This document shows, piece by piece, positions 6,474 through 8,664 of a stretch of DNA of 8,664 bases (the stretch's first letter is position 1; every line of letters begins with the position of its first letter). A program made the translations under genes and the position numbers. The DNA is taken from assembly GCA_002338605.1 (NCBI GenBank), contig DDIP01000283.1:1-8664 (forward strand), in the 5' to 3' direction. The notes beneath the pieces are model-generated. The model saw only the letters and a program-made list of their open reading frames with translations, had not been told where the DNA came from and made no database searches. Source of the DNA: Proteobacteria bacterium UBA1847 (GTDB lineage Bacteria; Pseudomonadota; Gammaproteobacteria; Steroidobacterales; Woeseiaceae).

Positions 6474-6719
6474 ATGCTTCGATTACTACTTCTTCTGACA
6501 CTGGGTATCGGCCTGGCAGCCTGGGCACAGGACGACGAAACCGACGATTCAGCGACGGCGGACCCGGTACCTGAATCCATTGACGAGATGTCGGAGGAGG
6601 AGCTCGACGATCTCGATCTTGACCGCAACCAGGATCACACCGAAGAAGACGAAGATGTCTTCAAGCCGACCGACGCCGTGTCTTACCAACAGTCCGTTCC
6701 TTTTCCGGTCGACATCTGA
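6474..6719 (+). CDS. Small exported, highly acidic protein, 81 aa, unknown function
   Basis: Residues 1-18 form a clear Sec signal: Arg3, a leucine-rich core and an AWA cleavage site, with the mature protein starting at Gln19. There is no lipobox, so the product should be soluble in the periplasm or secreted. Residues 20-61 contain 22 Asp/Glu out of 42. Within this, Asp46, Asp48, Asp50, Asn52, Asp54 and Glu57 have the 1-3-5-7-9-12 spacing of an EF-hand calcium loop, but the usual Gly at position 6 is Arg51 and the hydrophobic position 8 is Gln53. The C-terminus (VFKPTDAVSYQQ then SVPFPVDI) is distinct, not acidic, and looks like a short conserved docking tail. A good ribosome binding site, the signal peptide and the position between two same-strand genes support it as real. 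It could bind cations or basic partners in the periplasm, perhaps the PEGA/TPR regions or the periplasmic loop of the next gene's product; that is inference. Confidence 0.8.
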   Translation: MLRLLLLLTLGIGLAAWAQDDETDDSATADPVPESIDEMSEEELDDLDLDRNQDHTEEDEDVFKPTDAVSYQQSVPFPVDI

Positions 6720-6742
6720 TCAAAGCACCACGAGCCTTACTT

Positions 6743-7543
6743 ATGAAAAAGAAGAACATCCCCGTTGAGTTCATTTTCCAATTGTTCGCGCTCATTATCG
6801 CGATCATCGTTGTGCATGCATTTTACGTGTCCGTGGTCCGGCCGAATGCCGCCCAGGTCATCGAAGAGCAGAATATGCAGGCTGCAACGAATCCTGAGTT
6901 CGTTCGCGAACGAAGCGTGTGGGTATTGATCAAGGACCTTGAGCAGGAATCCTGTTTCATCCTGATGTTCTGGGCACTGGCGATCATGGGTTACAAAGCA
7001 GTAAAGATTGGCAGCGAACGGCGCCTGCTCGATGTCGACCTGGTGCCGGTCGCTGAGGGGATGAGGATATTGCCCGAAGACACGCGCGAGTTTGCGCGGC
7101 AGATCCAGGCGTTGCCGGAGGATCGTCAGCAAATGCTGTTACCGAGAGCCCTGTTGAACGCGTTGCGCCGCTTCAGTTCGACACGAAATATCCAGGATGT
7201 TGCCAGCAGTACGCACACTATTTGTGAGTCCGAAGCGGACAGGCTGGAATCCGAGCTGTCGATGATTCGCTATATATCCTGGGCCATTCCGTCGATCGGC
7301 TTTATTGGAACAGTTCGCGGTATCGGCGAAGCGCTGGCACAAGCCGACAAAGCAGTCAAAGGCGACATTGCCGGTGTAACACAGAGCCTCGGCGTCGCGT
7401 TTAACTCAACCTTCATTGCGTTGCTTATCAGTATTTTCCTGATGTTCCTGGTGCACCAGCTGCAGCTGGTACAGGAGCGCCTGGTGTTCGACACTGAAGC
7501 CTACTGCGATGAAAAGGTTATTCGCCACCTGAAGGCGGATTAG
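6743..7543 (+). CDS. MotA/TolQ/ExbB-family membrane protein (putative proton channel subunit)
   Basis: The 266-aa product has four likely transmembrane segments: ~9-31, ~70-87, ~176-197 and ~216-240. With MKKKN at the N-terminus inside, the 85-residue stretch between segments 2 and 3 and the C-terminus are cytoplasmic, the MotA-type layout (ExbB and TolQ usually have three segments). The last two segments carry the family signature: IPSIGFIGTVRGIGEAL, then a short loop and SLGVAFNSTFIALLISI, equivalent to the GLFGTVxGI and TT-containing pore helices of TolQ/ExbB. Thr190, Ser222 and Thr223 are candidate pore polar residues. Family members form pentamers around a MotB/TolR/ExbD-type dimer and convert the proton gradient into motion or force. 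No such partner is visible in the window. The start ATG follows the previous stop by 23 bases and lacks a strong ribosome binding site. In context it may energise the envelope complex formed by its neighbours. Confidence 0.88.
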   Translation: MKKKNIPVEFIFQLFALIIAIIVVHAFYVSVVRPNAAQVIEEQNMQAATNPEFVRERSVWVLIKDLEQESCFILMFWALAIMGYKAVKIGSERRLLDVDLVPVAEGMRILPEDTREFARQIQALPEDRQQMLLPRALLNALRRFSSTRNIQDVASSTHTICESEADRLESELSMIRYISWAIPSIGFIGTVRGIGEALAQADKAVKGDIAGVTQSLGVAFNSTFIALLISIFLMFLVHQLQLVQERLVFDTEAYCDEKVIRHLKAD

Positions 7544-7556
7544 GGCTGTCTCGGCA

Positions 7557-8664
7557 ATGAGCGTACTCGCTGCACATTTGAATGACGCCGGCATCGTCGT
7601 CGTCAATGGCGACAGGATTCTCTACCAAGAGCCGGGTTTTGCCTTGCTCGAAGACGACCACGTGATTACCGGGGCGGCTGCCTATGCGAGTGCCAAGCTG
7701 CAGCCGCGTCGAATTCAAAACCGTTACTGGTCCGATTTGCGGGCTGACTCGCTGCCTGATCGCCGCTACCGGCAACTCAGTGCGGCAGACCTGGTCAGCA
7801 ATCAGCTCGAACAGATGTGGAAGCAGGTCGCGAGTGAGGGCGACTGCCTGGCGGTAGCTGTACCGCCCTACATGAACAGCGAGAATCTCGGCTTGTTGCT
7901 CGGCATTGCGGCGGAGCTGTCGATCCCGATCGTCGCAATGTGTGACGCTGCAGTCTGCGCCACGCGGCGCCAATATGAGCATGCGGTCGTTGTGCATATC
8001 GACCTCAGTTTGCACAGCAGTATGCTGACTCGACTGATGCAGGAAGGGCAGGTTCAATTTGAACGAACGGCTGTCATCGAAGACAACGGCCTGCTGCTGT
8101 TGCAGGAAACCTGGTTGAAAATTATCGCCGAGGCCTTCGTACAACAATCGCGTTTCGACCCTTTGCATACCGCCGAGACCGAGCAAATGTTGCAGGACCG
8201 GATGCCGGGCTGGCTGGCGATGGCCATGAGTTCTGCCAGTGTCCCGCTCGAAGTCGAATCCCACGGCATGTCGCATCATGCCGAGATTGAATCGCTGGAA
8301 CTTGTCGCGGCCGCGGCACCGGTTTACCAGGGTATCGTCAGCAATTTACGAACTTTTTATCGCGCCGAAGAAACACCGGCAATTCAGTTATCGGACCGCG
8401 CCGCCCGCTTGCCCGGCCTCGCCGCCAAATTGAAGGCGCGTGTGGGGGGCGAGGTATTCCTGCTGGAACCTGGCGCCACGGCGCGTGGTCTTGGAAAACG
8501 CTGCAAGGGGCAGCCTGGCGGTGGCAGCGTCACGATGACACGGCATTTGCCCTGGGATCAGTCGCCGATCCCGGTTGAGGTTGACGCGGCGGGCAGCGAC
8601 GGAGGCAGACCGACGCACCTGTTGTTCGGTCACAAGGCGGTCACCCTGCAAGGCCAGCCGCTGG
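7557..8664 (+). CDS. Partial gene: divergent actin/Hsp70-fold (ASKHA-like) protein
   Basis: The frame is open from ATG 7557, 13 bases after the previous stop, to the window end: at least 369 residues, 3' end missing. There is no signal peptide or membrane segment, so it is probably cytoplasmic. Several segments occur in ASKHA order. Residues 8-30 (LNDAGIVVVNGDRILYQEPG) resemble a first beta-hairpin with its small residues. Gly39-Ala42 with AKLQPRRIQNRYW matches the Hsp70-type G-x-x-A step. Residues 98-135 (LAVAVPPYM, GLLLGIAAELSIPIV, CDAAVCA) match the VPA-then-AGL-then-ptAAA core. Residues 143-155 (AVVVHIDLSLHSS) sit where DLGGGT phosphate-2 should be. IQLSDRAARLPGLAAKL (276-292) resembles the GGxSRxPGL adenosine motif. 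The Gly-rich phosphate loops are missing, so ATP binding is uncertain. From residue ~300 on it is rich in Gly and basic residues. It may be a scaffold or chaperone-like partner of the membrane module. The coding call is strong; the fold call is moderate. Confidence 0.8.
   Translation, partial: MSVLAAHLNDAGIVVVNGDRILYQEPGFALLEDDHVITGAAAYASAKLQPRRIQNRYWSDLRADSLPDRRYRQLSAADLVSNQLEQMWKQVASEGDCLAVAVPPYMNSENLGLLLGIAAELSIPIVAMCDAAVCATRRQYEHAVVVHIDLSLHSSMLTRLMQEGQVQFERTAVIEDNGLLLLQETWLKIIAEAFVQQSRFDPLHTAETEQMLQDRMPGWLAMAMSSASVPLEVESHGMSHHAEIESLELVAAAAPVYQGIVSNLRTFYRAEETPAIQLSDRAARLPGLAAKLKARVGGEVFLLEPGATARGLGKRCKGQPGGGSVTMTRHLPWDQSPIPVEVDAAGSDGGRPTHLLFGHKAVTLQGQPL

Noticed and set aside
6743..7543. 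Zorya-type phage defence (ZorA is MotA-like)
   Set aside because: The protein is short, without the long cytoplasmic helical tail of ZorA, and no ZorB, helicase or nuclease gene is in the window.
7518..8279. 253-codon open frame on the minus strand
   Set aside because: It is antisense to the ASKHA-like gene, with no family motif and Arg/Gln/His-rich composition typical of a shadow frame.

Overview
The window is a compact, one-direction (+ strand) gene block from a Gram-negative bacterium. The evidence for that envelope type is one lipoprotein signal, one Sec-type signal peptide, and two single-pass membrane proteins with large apparently periplasmic regions. GC content looks to be in the mid to high 50s by eye. 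Codon use and gene style suggest a proteobacterium, perhaps a marine gammaproteobacterium, but nothing here fixes the taxon. I see no RNA gene, mobile element, CRISPR array or clear rho-independent terminator.

Layout: (1) 1-258, the 3' end of a gene with a Gly-rich linker and a charged helical tail. (2) 273-1508, a predicted lipoprotein. (3) 1522-3975, a transmembrane Hanks-type Ser/Thr protein kinase with a TPR-like and PEGA-like periplasmic part. (4) 3972-6398, a transmembrane protein with a degenerate FHA-like domain in the cytoplasm and, outside, five PEGA-like repeats and a SUMF1/FGE-fold domain without catalytic cysteines. (5) 6474-6719, a small, very acidic exported protein. (6) 6743-7543, a MotA/TolQ/ExbB-family membrane protein. 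(7) 7557 to the window end, an open reading frame cut by the edge that looks like a divergent actin/Hsp70-fold (ASKHA) protein. Gaps are 13-75 bases, one gene pair overlaps by 4 bases, and the whole reads as one operon.

The parts list (lipoprotein, membrane kinase, FHA-like domain, cysteine-less FGE-fold domain) resembles the threonine-phosphorylation pathway that controls some type VI secretion systems (TagQ lipoprotein, TagR FGE-fold activator, PpkA kinase, Fha). Here the FHA-like and TagR-like parts are fused through the membrane by a PEGA array, no T6SS structural gene is visible, and a proton-channel-type protein and an ASKHA-like protein are added. The best reading is an envelope-spanning signalling module, possibly coupled to the proton motive force. 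Its output and function are unknown, and I can name no described system that matches it.
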